NCBI GenBank assembly: GCA_000149265.1
Contig: CH003416.1
Coordinates: 1,023,378 to 1,087,377, forward strand
Source of the DNA: Ciona savignyi
Taxonomy: Eukaryota > Chordata > Ascidiacea > Phlebobranchia > Cionidae
Direction of reading: 5' to 3'
DNA length: 64,000 bases
Shown here one piece after another: positions 24,653-37,400 of the stretch (position 1 is the stretch's first letter; every line of letters begins with the position of its first letter). The notes beneath the pieces are model-generated. The model saw nothing but the letters and a program-made list of their open reading frames with translations. It was not told the DNA's origin and ran no database searches. A program made the translations under genes and the position numbers.

Positions 24653-26981
24653 ATATACATCAGTAGTTACCGAATATTTTATAAAACCTTTTTTTTGTAC
24701 AATGTTAGGTGTACCTCTATCTTAAAAAAGTATAAGTTTGTTTCCCTTTTTCCCCCGAATGAAAAGCTATAGCGCTGCTCTGTGTGTACTTGGCAGTGCG
24801 ACTGTGGTACTATTTTGTTGTGATTTAGTGATATTATCGTATGTACATTTACAATAGGCCTCTAAAAAGTTTCGTAGCTTTGTTTTTGTTTCCCATATCT
24901 TCTAGTAGATAAATATGCTTGGAACGGTACCATACTGTAGGCTATTTACGAAAATTCTTTAAAATTATGTTGTTTTAATTAACCACGCTTATTATAAAGA
25001 ATGAGATTTAACTTCCAAGCTTTGTATATTAACTGTTTCCATTTATCTCTGTTTAACTTATTGTTGTTATTGTCCAAAAAAGTAGAATATTTCTTGGGGG
25101 AACTGAATGGATACAGAAATTCATTTTCATTTGAATTTTCATGACTATATCTTATGCAGTGATTTTGTTATGCAGTAAAATCTTTTCATGACATACATTG
25201 AAAACATGACAGATTAGTCCATTTCTTACAACAAGTTTTGTGTGTTTTGTACTTTTTTCATTTTTCACAGAGTTATATATATATATATGTATATCATGTT
25301 ATTATCGTTACCATTTTTATTCTTTGAATTTATACCATTGTTACTATGTGCTGTCCGATTATATAGTCCATTGTTGTGTTTCACCTACGGCAAAAGAAAT
25401 CAATATAACGTCTCTCTATTCATGCCATACTGCTTTATTATAATATTGTCAAGCTGGCATATTTTTCTTCATTACCAGTACTGCATTTCCAATGTCATCG
25501 GTTCAATGATGCATTTAATGAAAAAACTCCTTTTCTGGACACCGTAAAGTCGGGGGGAAATTAAAAGACATTAAATAAAGTGCAGTAGTCTTATGGTGTA
25601 TAAGCCATAAAATTTTATCAAATTTAAATGTAAACTTTTTAAAAACTGGTACCACATAGGTGAATTGACATGAATCACCCGACCCTAATTATAAAAGATT
25701 AAGACCAAGCTATATATAAAAAAATTTAAAAGCGAAAACCAATATATATTTATAAATGGTTTTGTTAGAATAAACAATTTAATGATTTCCCATTGTGTGT
25801 TTACCAGTAAAATTCGAAATTAAAACTACAATGAAGCTGTAAATACACAGATCAAGTTTTGAGCTTATATATTAAATTATTTTTGTCCACTGTGTGAATT
25901 TAAATGTCATGCACTGTTCTGTTAGTGTTGACCTATTCAGCACAAGTAACCCAGTATGCCAATTAAACCCCTGATAAATATATCATTGTTGTATCTGTAT
26001 GGGAACCTTGTATGGAAGTATATAAGCACTATACAAAGAGACAATTTTTATGAAATTTCTAATGTCAACTTTTTTTCTCTTACCTTTTTGAGATTATTAT
26101 ATATCGGTACTGTTGTTGTTTTGTACTTCACTACATTGCCATATTGTTAAAAGTATTTGTACTTTCATTGCACATAGGTTTAGTTTTTAAGTTTTTGTCA
26201 AAACTGTTTGTTGTAGGTGACTATGTGTATGTTTTCTCATTAAATACACTCTGCATATGTTTCCGCTGAACAATGTCAAGAACAAATCAAAATGGTCGGC
26301 AATTTTCGTTTCTTTGAATTGGTAAGTGAAGAATAATGAATACCGGTATGGTTACTCAATCTTAATTAATTAATATTCACTTAAATGTTTAGATATATAA
26401 AGCCAAGCATCCTATTATTTGTATAATGTTTATTATTATATTTGTATGTTTAACAGTTGTATGGCAGGTTTTTTCTTCAATCATAAAACCTTTTTGGTTA
26501 AATCAAGTGTTCTACAATAATACACAGATCTGATAAAGATAATAAAAAATACTTTTAAGTGGAAATAAATGCGTAGTATTTTAACAATAAAAAAATCATT
26601 AATGTTTTTCTAATTACTGTCCCACTAACAGTCAGTTGTAGGATTTTAAATGTCTAATTACGGATTTCTGTTTTCCCCGGGGTAATCCAAAATGCCCAAG
26701 TATTCCTAAAGCAACCGCTATTGTTATAAATTATTAACAAGAAAATTCTAGTGATCTGTGTTTCCGCAATTAAAAAAATCTGTAGTTTGTATTCCGTTTT
26801 TCTAATATGTGTAGATGTTAATGTTTTAACTGGTTAGAATCTTTTAGTTTTTTATGTTAAGCTTGTTTTTATCCAGGAAGTAGTTGAGCAATCTGTTTAT
26901 AACTTTGTAATCTATCTTTACATGTTTGTCATTTAATCTAAGCTTGCTTTATCATTTAACATGTTTTAAAAATATAAGTTT
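24653..26981. other. AT-rich region between the two PTPRN-like copies
   Basis: Contains a short TA repeat near 25275-25292 and AT-rich low-complexity sequence. A poly(A)-signal-like AATAAA occurs near 25573. Open frames at 25240-25547 and 25956-26150 look like chance AT-rich frames. I find no ectodomain or signal-peptide exon that could clearly belong to the downstream PTPRN-like copy. Confidence 0.5.
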
Positions 26982-28262
26982 ATGTGTGTCTGTGCCACTA
27001 TTGTATACCGTTTTACTTTAAACTATATTTCTAGTTTATTTAGATGTTGTGTAAAGAATAACTGTTTAACCGGTGATTGCTTTTTCAGACTTTTTTTACA
27101 AGATCCTTCTTCACTTTTGTGGATGAATTCCATTCAAGCTAAAGTGAAGCTTTTGCAAGAAGCTTCTCAATCCTTCCCTACACCATTAAAAGATGATTAT
27201 CAGGAACTGTGTCGACAGCATTATGCCCAACACAGTGAGATAGCAAAACTAATAGATGACAGAGAGGTTGAAAACAAAAGTCCTGAACTAGGTGTAGTAC
27301 AAATACGCAATCATCTAATTTCCAAAAAACGATTCTGTTCTGACGCAGCTTCTTGGGCGGAAGAACCTATCACCACAACAATAAGCATTTCAACTGGCCA
27401 TGCTGTTTTGTCCTACATGGAAGATCATTTGTTTAATAAAGATCGCTTGAACAAGGAATGGGAGGAGCTTTGTAAGTACCAGGTGGATAATGTCAGCACT
27501 GATGCTGCTCAAAAAAATCTATTAAAAAATCGTTCCTCAACCATATTACCCTATGACCATAATCGTGTAAAATTAAAAGTGGAAGAAAATTCAATGGAAA
27601 ATGATTACATCAATGCAAGTTATATTGTTGACAATGATCCAAGATTGCCAGTGTACATTGCCACACAAGGCCCTCTCTCATCAACAATTCATCAGTTCTG
27701 GCAAATGATCTGGGAACAAGGATGTGCTGTTATTGTGATGCTAACTCCCGTTTCAGAAGAAGGGGTCTCACAATGTGCGTGGTATTGGCCTGACGAAGGC
27801 TCAAGCAACTTTGCCGAATTCGAAATCCATCTTGTTTCTGAACATATTTGGTGCGAAGATTACTTGGTGCGCAGCTTGTACCTGAAGAATGTGGAAACCG
27901 GGGAAACAAGAACTTTAACTCAGTTTCACTTTCTCTCATGGCCCTCGGATAGTATACCGGGATCGTTATCAATTTTAGATCTTCGTCGAAGAGTCAGCAA
28001 ATGCTGTAAAGGCAACAACTCTCCGATTGTGGTTCACTGCAACGACGGTTCAAGTCGCACCGGCACCTACATTCTCATCGATCTTGTTATAACTCGGATG
28101 GTGAAAGGAGCGAAGGAAATAGATGTAGCGGCCACACTTGAATACCTAAGAGATCAAAGAGTGGGAATGGTGGCTTCCAAGGAGCAGATGGAGTTTGCTT
28201 TAACAACTGTCGCTGTGGCTACTAATCAAATGCTAACTAAAATGAATGTCAAAATGAACTAA
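26982..28262 (+). CDS. Second PTPRN-like pseudophosphatase domain, no ectodomain (start uncertain)
   Basis: Open frame of 426 codons from an ATG at 26982, but the real exon may begin at a splice acceptor near 27088 (TTTTTCAG) or 27102, since the first ~40 residues look non-coding. From [15 protein letters not shown] (~71) it parallels copy 1. From about residue 128 the PTP domain is nearly identical to copy 1 (about 19 substitutions over ~270 residues by eye) with long DNA runs unchanged. The P-loop is again [10 protein letters not shown] (353-362); the WPD loop is WPSDS. Differences cluster just after the WPD loop ([15 protein letters not shown]) and at the C-terminus ([10 protein letters not shown]). 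The juxtamembrane part is unrelated to copy 1. It could be a separate gene with missing upstream exons, an alternative cytoplasmic exon of the same locus, or a soluble pseudophosphatase. Gene conversion with copy 1 is likely. Confidence 0.75.
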   Translation: MCVCATIVYRFTLNYISSLFRCCVKNNCLTGDCFFRLFLQDPSSLLWMNSIQAKVKLLQEASQSFPTPLKDDYQELCRQHYAQHSEIAKLIDDREVENKSPELGVVQIRNHLISKKRFCSDAASWAEEPITTTISISTGHAVLSYMEDHLFNKDRLNKEWEELCKYQVDNVSTDAAQKNLLKNRSSTILPYDHNRVKLKVEENSMENDYINASYIVDNDPRLPVYIATQGPLSSTIHQFWQMIWEQGCAVIVMLTPVSEEGVSQCAWYWPDEGSSNFAEFEIHLVSEHIWCEDYLVRSLYLKNVETGETRTLTQFHFLSWPSDSIPGSLSILDLRRRVSKCCKGNNSPIVVHCNDGSSRTGTYILIDLVITRMVKGAKEIDVAATLEYLRDQRVGMVASKEQMEFALTTVAVATNQMLTKMNVKMN

Positions 28263-29836
28263 ATGCTTTACCTAGTTTTTGACTTTGCCTATTTACTAAA
28301 TTTTGTTATACCAACAATTGTTTAATCTTAAAATGCGCATGTTTTCATTATATTTTCTCTTACATGGTAGGTTTGGTTTATTTGGTTAAAACTGCAAAAA
28401 CCAAAAAAATATTAGGGAAAGTATACAGATGCCATCGTAATACAAAAACAACATCATAATAAATTGTGAGCAATTAGTTAAAACCACATTAAAATCACAA
28501 ACGGTAATTGTCTTCCCGCTTGTTTCTCTTGTATATCAGGGTATTAAATGCATGTTTTATATTCATGGATGTACTTATGCATGCTTAATGTTCCTTAACA
28601 GCAGTAACACTGCAAATCTTTATACGTGGTACGTGTTTGAACTTCCTTGCACCTGTGCAATAACTTGTGTGAAATGTACATATATAAGTTCCGAATAGGT
28701 TTCGTTTTGTACTGGTTTGCAACTATATTAATGCATTGAGATTATTGTTATTATGTGCTTAATTTGGCAATCTTCTGTATTTAAAATTGCGGTATTCGCC
28801 AAAGTTTTATTCCCACCGTTGTTTAATTTAAAGAGATGTGTTCAAATGCATTATTTTTCTAAATTGTTTTATTAATGCAAGGTACTTTACATTTACCATG
28901 TATTTAATTACCAGTTTTTGAAATATTTGTGGTAGTTGTAATTTATTTAAACCTCCTTAACTTATGTTTCAAAGAAATATGTTTCTATTCAATCCAGATG
29001 TTTTAGGTACTAGGACCAAATATTGACTGTGTAACAGACAGAAATTCCATTGTGCTCTATACAGGTAACTTTAAATACATATTTTCTATCTATATTAATT
29101 AAGAAACTTGTGATTGTTTACCATGGTGATACAATACGGATTGTTGATATATAATAGTTTACATTTTAATAAGTTAAATATATACTATATATGTATGATA
29201 CACAATAAAATCTCTCTATCTCTTGGTCCACTTAACCTTTTTTTAAATGTCATACAATAAATGTCACACAACCGGATATGGCAAATTGACCTCAAATAAT
29301 ATTTTACACATAGCGAACCTATTGTAATTTAAAAAAAATTTAACCAGTCTTAAATAGCACCCAAAATTTTAAAATCATTCTAAATATATGTATGTGTGTA
29401 TTTGTATAATGACGCCCAATAACTGTTGACACAAATAAATGATATGAATCATACTTTAAATCCCGTTTTAACCATTTGTTCACATTAATTTACAATAAAG
29501 CATTCAAGCGCTATATAAAGATGTATAACCATTCAGTAAATATATATAACATTAGTATTCATCTTAACAAAAAAAGAAACAAAAAAATAAATTTATGTCC
29601 CAGATTATGTTGGCCTGTAGCATTTTCACTTTTTTTTAAATATATATGAATATGTAAATTCTTAAATAACTGCATTAACAGTGCTATCATGCATAACCAT
29701 TCATTGATTAGAGATTACCATGCTACATGTTATATGCATTTGGATGGTTCATAGTTTCTGTCCCCGTATATGAGAGAATATAAATCTTTATTCTCGGCTG
29801 CAGTAAAATCTAATTCCTTGTTTGCAATCCACTAGG
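28263..29836. other. Intergenic region upstream of epsilon-tubulin
   Basis: AT-rich, with no coding exon recognised. AATAAA-like signals near 28457 could end the PTPRN-like copy 2 transcript. The last bases before the tubulin ATG, CAATCCACTAG, form a splice-acceptor-like AG directly at the start codon. Confidence 0.5.
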
Positions 29837-31258
29837 ATGACACAATCCATTGTTATTCAAGTTGGACAATGTGGAAATCAAATTGGATGCAGGTTTTGGG
29901 ATCTGTGTCTACGAGAGCATGCTTGTTACAGCAAGAAAGGTATCTATGATGATGCAATAAGCAGTTTCTTCCGCAACACTGATGCACGCAGTGATGAAGC
30001 ATATGATCTTCCGTCTACTGTTCAAAAGATCAAAAATCTAAAAGCGAGAGCGATCCTTGTTGACATGGAGGAAGGCGTGGTGAATGAACTTGTTCAGGGC
30101 TACTTGGGTGACATCTTCGACCACAAGCAGCTGATCACAGATGTATCAGGCTCCGGGAACAACTGGGCTGTTGGCCACAAGGAGTATGGGTCAAGGTATC
30201 GAGAGGAAATCCTGGACCAGGTGAGAAAAGCGGCAGAAGCATGTGATTGTCTCCAGTGCTTTTTCATTCTGCATTCAATGGGTGGAGGAACAGGATCAGG
30301 GCTCGGTACAGCTATTCTCTCGCTGTTGCAGGATAACTTCCCCGAAGTTTATCGCTTCGTGACAGCTGTCTACCCTTCAACAGACGATGATGTAATCACT
30401 TCACCTTACAATAGCGTTCTCGCAATGAAAGAACTTACTGAAAATGCAGACTGCGTACTGCCAATAAACAATGAGTCACTCATGAATATCTGCAACAAAA
30501 TCCACCAAGCACAGCCTGGTAAGATTAAAAAGGAGAGCACTATTGCCTCTGGTGTTGGATCTGTTGGTGGAAACAAGAAAAATGAAAAACCTTTTGACCA
30601 CATGAATAATATAGTCGCAAACATGATATTAAACATGACCAGTCTGTCCAGGTTTGAAGGGACGTTAAATGTGGATTTAAACGAAATCGCAATGAACCTT
30701 GTACCATTCCCACGTCTTCATTATCTGGTGTCCAGTGTCGCTCCACTTTTTATAACGAAAGATCTCGGACTTCAACCGAGAAGATTAGATCAAGCGTTTG
30801 ACGACCTTTTTACCAAAGATCATCAGCTGGTTTCAGCTGACCCAAAAAGCAGCCTCTACCTAGCATGTGCACTTATGGTTCGTGGCAAGGACGTTAATGT
30901 TTCTGATTTGCGTCGGAACATTGCGCGCATCGCTCCCTCTTTAAACTTTGTAAACTGGAACCAAGAGGGCTGGAAAACTGGACTGTGCAACCTGCCACCT
31001 GTTGGACTTCCATATTCGTTACTATCTCTAGCAAACAACACGTGTGTTCGTCATTCCTTTACCAACCTGCACTCACGATTCATGAAGCTGTACTCGCGGA
31101 AAGCGCATTTCCATCACTATGAGAGGGTAGATAATTTTGAAAGGTCCTGTTTCGATGAAAGTTTAAATTCATTGACAAGCCTGGTAAAAGAATATGAGGA
31201 AACTGAAAAACAAGGTTTTGGGCCAGTAAAAGAAATACCAAGAATAAAAGTTTTCTAA
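29837..31258 (+). CDS. TUBE1: Epsilon-tubulin, intronless, 473 aa
   Basis: The ATG at 29837 gives MTQSIVIQVGQCGNQIGCRF, the characteristic tubulin N-terminus; the frame is open further upstream only through a non-ATG codon. GTP-binding signature GGGTGSG is at residues 149-155. Epsilon-specific stretches include KARAILVDMEEGVVNELVQG, DHKQLITDVSGSGNNWAVGH, DADCVLPI-type NADCVLPINNESL, DLNEIAMNLVPFPRLHYLVS, DLRRNIARIAP and NWNQEGWKTGLC. Length matches the family (~475 aa). Epsilon-tubulin acts at centrioles and basal bodies, where it is needed for triplet microtubules and stable centrioles, with delta-tubulin (family knowledge). The coding region has no intron, unlike its neighbours. The AG abutting the ATG suggests that a 5' UTR intron or spliced leader is joined there. 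The next gene starts 228 bp downstream. Confidence 0.96.
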   Translation: MTQSIVIQVGQCGNQIGCRFWDLCLREHACYSKKGIYDDAISSFFRNTDARSDEAYDLPSTVQKIKNLKARAILVDMEEGVVNELVQGYLGDIFDHKQLITDVSGSGNNWAVGHKEYGSRYREEILDQVRKAAEACDCLQCFFILHSMGGGTGSGLGTAILSLLQDNFPEVYRFVTAVYPSTDDDVITSPYNSVLAMKELTENADCVLPINNESLMNICNKIHQAQPGKIKKESTIASGVGSVGGNKKNEKPFDHMNNIVANMILNMTSLSRFEGTLNVDLNEIAMNLVPFPRLHYLVSSVAPLFITKDLGLQPRRLDQAFDDLFTKDHQLVSADPKSSLYLACALMVRGKDVNVSDLRRNIARIAPSLNFVNWNQEGWKTGLCNLPPVGLPYSLLSLANNTCVRHSFTNLHSRFMKLYSRKAHFHHYERVDNFERSCFDESLNSLTSLVKEYEETEKQGFGPVKEIPRIKVF

Positions 31259-31486
31259 TTTTCCCGTATATACCACTATCACTGTAATTTCCGTACAGGG
31301 CAATTTCCTGTGTCCTATTTTTCATATATTTACTAGTGCCATATGTTACCACTGATGGGTGCCTTAGTCCATCCCGTGTTCGAAAAATCACATAGTGTAG
31401 AACAAAGCCAGCCACTAAACCCTTTTATTTTTTGTATTTTGTAGTTGTACAAATTAGAAGCGTGCTAAATATTTGTAATATTTATA

Positions 31487-34400
31487 ATGTCGTCGGTCCG
31501 TTACAAACGGACGAAAGATGTGCAGGAAGATGAGATGCCGCTGCCAATGAATGGTGAAAATGAAGGCGTCATTGAAATGGAGACCATGGTAATTAATAAC
31601 CAACCTTTATACCAGATTATTTGGTCAACATTTTCATATGTGTTAGTTTCTAAATTTTTTTTTCTACAACTAAGAATTGTAAACTGCAGATCAATTTTAA
31701 ACACTTTTTAGAGTTATATATATTGTTCTTAAACAGTCATATCATCAAAATGATATATTTATTGCATAAAAATCAATCAATATCTAAATCTCGATTAATT
31801 TTATAGCTTCGCTTGTATTATTTCTAATTAAGATTTACTCTTCTTACATCAGTGCACGTTTTGAAAATTGACAGCTTCCCTGTAACTATATATATTTATA
31901 GGCGAGTGTTTTTATAATTTTGTCATTGTGCATATGAATAATGCATGAGAAATAGTATACTAGAAAGCTTTGTTGATACGACAACCAGATTGTACTCGTG
32001 CCAGCATATTTCTTTTGTGTATGTGGGTGTGGCTTGACATTTGCATATGTACTAATGGTGTTTGCTTATGAGGTTTCTGGTTATAAGTTTGAGTTCGTAT
32101 ATTTATTGTTCTGTGCAACACAATATTAAAGCTTTAATAAGCCTTTGGTGTGTATATTTTGTTTGAAAAATGGACACCTTTGTTTATTAAAATCTTTCCT
32201 CAGTGACCTATTGGTTGTCAAATTTAAATTATCCAGTTTCCCGAACACACTAATATATTTGCTACCTTTAACTGAGATTTCATGAAGCATAATGTCTGTC
32301 AATATTGATTTTGAGAGGTCCAGCTCTCTACATAATTATACATTGACCAGAGACATAGTGAACATAAACTAAAATATACAGGTGGTCAGCTTTTCTGTAC
32401 TGGCCTGGTTAAAATGTGTTTGAGGTAATACACTTAATTATTCAGGCACCAGATGAGGTGGTGAATGCTGAATACATTGAGGAAACCCCCCAACCTCACA
32501 CTCAGCCACAACAAGTCCGTGGGAAGAAGCCATGCAATTATACTCACGGCTTCCTGATTTGGGCGATTGTTTCAACTGGGCTTTTTATCATCATGATATG
32601 CATAGCAGTTATTGTACACGAAACTCCAAGAAGTATGTATTTAATTTGCATGTAGGCATAATAGTAAAGTTAGGCGTGGGCGAGTCCAAAATGCTCTCAT
32701 GCTTTTCTAATTGCACTCCTGGCACCCTAAATGTGAACTAAACTTTTGTAAAGTAGACTTCAATATACTGATTTAAACTAGTGCTTCGTAACCAGGGTCC
32801 TGCGACACACTACTGTGCAGCAAGACAATGCTAGGTATGGCGCGGAAAAATAATAATATGGTTATAAACATACCAAATAAAGACGAATTTAGTTCTTGTA
32901 AATTTAAATATTACAGGTATTAGATACTTCGCTAATATAATATCAAATGTATATATTTTCTCTTTGTACCAGACATCAAATGGTGTTGCATCAACCATGA
33001 AGAACAACTCAAATGCCACAACATGTCGCTGTATTTCATGGTAGAGGGGCTGGACCCTGTATTGGAATGTGTTAAAGCTAGCTCAGTGGAGGAGTGTGTA
33101 GGTTTGGTCGACACTGACGAGGCAGACGCACTGACCATACCCAACTCGTATCTCTTTCAATATCGAAACCAGCTGCGTCCCATTTTGGGAGAGGAATACC
33201 ACCCAGGTGAGACGTCCACTTTTGTATAATTATTATTGAACTGTATCAGTTTTATAATCAAGTAGTTGCTTGTTTGAATCATTGGTGTACAGAGGGACAA
33301 CATGTTAAAAGAACGGCATTATTTTGCTCAACTGTAAAGAGCAAAGCCATATGCTACAAATATGTGTTCTTCATTCATTTTTTATTATCTGTTTTATTCA
33401 CACACTTTCCTTTTTTGATCACTTTGATACTGCAATTTCTAAGTTTGTGTATTGAATACTTTGGCTCTAGAGTATTTCATTTAAATCATAAAAGGAAAAA
33501 CTGCAATTTTTAATTCAAATAAAAGTAAATTGTTCCTTAAACAAAGCAACTCAGTTAAGTATAATATATAATGCTTAGTTTATGTATACTGAAAGCTTAA
33601 TGTAAATACATCAATATTTTATATGACAGAATAGCTCTCTTTAAATTAAGAGTAACCATGCACTTAAAATATACCCGTTTATAGAGGTTGTACATCTTTA
33701 TTTTATTCTTGTAAGTTGTTATTTAAGAGGTCAAAAACGGTTCACTGATTTCTCATTAAAATTAAACTAAAAAGTAATCAGCTAACGTTAAATGCTTAAA
33801 AAAAGCAATTAGTTACTGTGAAAAGAAGAATAGAGAATGTGGCCTTGATTAATAACCATTTGGTTTTCCATATTTAATTGATTTTGTTTTCTTCAGGTGA
33901 ATTTGGTTCATATTTAGTCGCTGTCACGCGGAAATCCGACCAACTCACACTCAATACATTGTCAACGTCGTTGGCATGTGTCGGTGATATAGATTTGACT
34001 GTTGGAGCTCTTGCTAACCATTGTAAGTTTAAGAATGTTAAACAGATTAAGCTTTGTATCCGCTCGGAATGAGTTTACCGATAATAATTGTGTCGTTTTT
34101 TTATATTATTATTAACAATCCCTCTTATCTACATTGTTGTAACGGAGTAACGAAAAATCAACTATCCTTTCATTCCTATCTAAAAAGTAAATACTCACAT
34201 GTCACATCTCTCATACTGGATCCTAATGTATAGAATTAATGATAAGACACCCTTGCTTTCAGCTGTGATAACGTTGTCTCCGCAAACTTGTGACGGCGCG
34301 GCAGCGCTGGCCAAACTCTTCGATGGCGCATATCGTGTGCAAGGAAAATGCGTCAACAATTACTGTGGATTCGATGAAGCCATAGAGTGGGTTTGGTCAC

Positions 34401-37400
34401 TAAATATAACCTCTTTAAGGGATAGCGACATTTTATTTTAGTGGAGTTAAAAACGGTGGTAAAATTTTAAATTTTAAACAATTTACTTTTTGGGAAATAT
34501 AACCATTGAGTGCTACATGACGTCAAACGTCCTTTAAAAAGAAGAGTCACGTTTTATTTATTTTAAAGGAGTTAAAACTTAAAGGAGTAAGACGTTTTAT
34601 TTATTTTAAAGGAGTTAAAACGGCGGTAAATTTTTAAGCGATCTACTTTTGGGAAATATAAACATTAAGTGCTACAGGACGTCGACCTTTAAAAAGAAGA
34701 GTCAATAAGCATAGTACATTTGTAGTACAATAAAATAGCATTTTTTGTGTGAAAATGTAATCTGACCGCTTACAATCCACACACGTTTCCGGTGATTCTC
34801 TAATATTACTTTAAACATTTGTTCTGGGGTTCTGTTCCGCCAGCTCTACGTTACCGAGTGAAGCGTTGATTAATTTATTTGATATTAGTGTTCTGTGTAA
34901 GATTGAGTTTTAATCAAATAAATGTTGTTTTAAATTTAAAAAACAAATCCCAACTTTCTTGTGCAAAGTTAACGAATAAATTCGTAAGAGATAGCCATAC
35001 GGGCTACCCATTGCTTTACAACATGGTATAATGGACATTTTAATGACTTGCTTTTTCCGCTAGGAACAATACCGCTATTAAAATGTCTGTTATACAATGG
35101 CTCCATTCACCATCAACTTTTGAATTCTATAGCCCACTGCTGAGCCATTGTGCTGTCATAAATTAACCCGAACGTCACGCAGATGCCTAGTTGATGCGAC
35201 AAGAAGAGCAGTCGCATTCTCAGACCACATCACCGCGCTCGATAAACTGCAGATAAAATACGGGGCCAATCCAGACGTAAGTCGTTTGAAAATGACCTTA
35301 GGCAGTTCCGCTTGTGTAATGTTTGGAATTTGTGACATCTGTACTCTGTCATATTCTGGCGGAATGGGAATAAATGTGAGTAATGACTGTCCGTACTCCG
35401 TATACACATACCTACATGGCAACCAACAGTTCTTTCATTATGCATGCGCATCGCAAGTACAAGAAACGCTTTGCAACGTGCAGACATTTGTATGCACCTG
35501 CCGTGTGGTTATCGATCGCATTTCTATTAGACTGTCCAATTCGTGTAAAATCACCCTAACAAACCTGTCTGACTTCACTTACCACTGTCCAATTTCGTCG
35601 GCAAATTAATTCGCTATTTACCATTTCTCCATAAACATCATGTCATCAATCTTTTAAATTGATTTTTGTTTAATAAAACAACCAGAACGGACATGGATCA
35701 GGTTGTGATATTTTAGTACAAAATAATATGGGGAATTTCCGAAGTTTTCCATTTTCCACAAATTAAACCATCCAACTACTTTAGGGGTACGAACTGCTCT
35801 GTCCTGGCGGTGGCAGCAAGAACTTGAGCGACTACAAGACGTGCAACCTTGGCTGGATTCCTTCAAACGCGGTTGTGGTATCTAGTAAGATGCGAGCGGG
35901 CTCCGACATCAACGTACCTATGGATATAGTTGAAGTTATGCACATTGCACAGGTCGGCAGATTTTTTCTCTTTCAGACACCGTCATTACTGCATTTTGCA
36001 ACCATCGAATTAAAAACTTAATTGTTCTCTTCAATGTAAAGTATTTGTCTTTTTTTAATTATTGTTTTTATGAGGAGTAAAATCCAAATAAAATAACTAA
36101 ACTAAACTAGATGTTAGATACTAAATTTGAACATAGTTACATAGTAATTAAACAATACAAAAAGTGTTAGTAGCATGAGATAAAATGTACTAAAGTAAAG
36201 AACGTGATTGATTTTCATAGTTTAAATGACAACTTAAAATAAACTGCGCGTAGACATATTAATCACAACCATTGAACTTCCAGTAAAAATGCTTAGTGTG
36301 GCGTGTATAGTCATTATTATGTATTGAATTTTCGGCCATATATTCGAACGGCTTAAACCGGAATTATCCTGTTTAAATTGGCGCAGTTCTACATTGTATC
36401 GACCCGACCAATGCATAATGTATGGTGGTGCGCATCCGACGAGCAATTCTGGTCCGCTGCCTTTCATCATTGCGTGTTAGCTGGCGAAGGGTTCGATACA
36501 CGCAATAGATTGGCACTAATCACAATTCCATCTATTGCCTCTATCACCTTGCGGGCTTGATTTGTGGGAAAATCGATTGGTACTGTCCTATTTAGCACAA
36601 CAGCTGCGGAGGGCGTTTTAAATGGAATTGTGAGAAAACAGCAGCTGGCTGTTCACACTTTCATTTAATAGAAGCGCATTTAAATTCCACACGAGTCTTG
36701 TTAATTCCACCACACTAAATCAGTTTTGCTTAATGAAACTGCAATGACGTACAGTCGTATAATGTTGACATTTACTAAAATCGATGTTTTTTATTAATAA
36801 TTGGACGGGTGCTCAGCAGGCTGTGGAATTCGTAGTGAACTTGGCAAGGCAATCAGCAGACCTGTCTGACCCCAGTGGTAATAAATTAAACGCAAACATA
36901 ATTCAAATAACAAAATCGTATTTAACACACTAGTATGATGTAATCGTGACGATTACTCGTGCCAACCGGCATATACGATTGATAACAATGCGTATCTTAT
37001 TCTATTACAATCGCACAATTAATCTGTGGTGAAACATAATCAATTGTTTTATGGAAATCTCTTTAAACCCCGCCGTTCAATAATATTAATTGGTCATGAA
37101 ATCCTAGTTTAATCATCTAGGTTCGGCACAAAATAAATACAACAGTAAAAATAAATCTTTGTATAAACGTATTAGAAACAGTCTTGTAATTTCTTTTTCG
37201 GTAATAACTTACTGTGAAGGGAGCTCTTGATAGGTTGTAGAAAATAAGGCGACTGCAGCCAAATGTAGCAGGAAACAACCAACATTAACTACTACTAGAT
37301 TGCGATTTTAGATTTGCGACGTGTTTATATTTCATAATGTATTCATATTAACGAAATGCGGAAACCTATGTATACATATCCTTATTTTATACCTAATAAC

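Noticed and set aside
36815..36970. Possible additional SINE family A copy (GGCAAGGCAATCAGCAGACC…)
   Set aside because: Only scattered short matches; too diverged to support.
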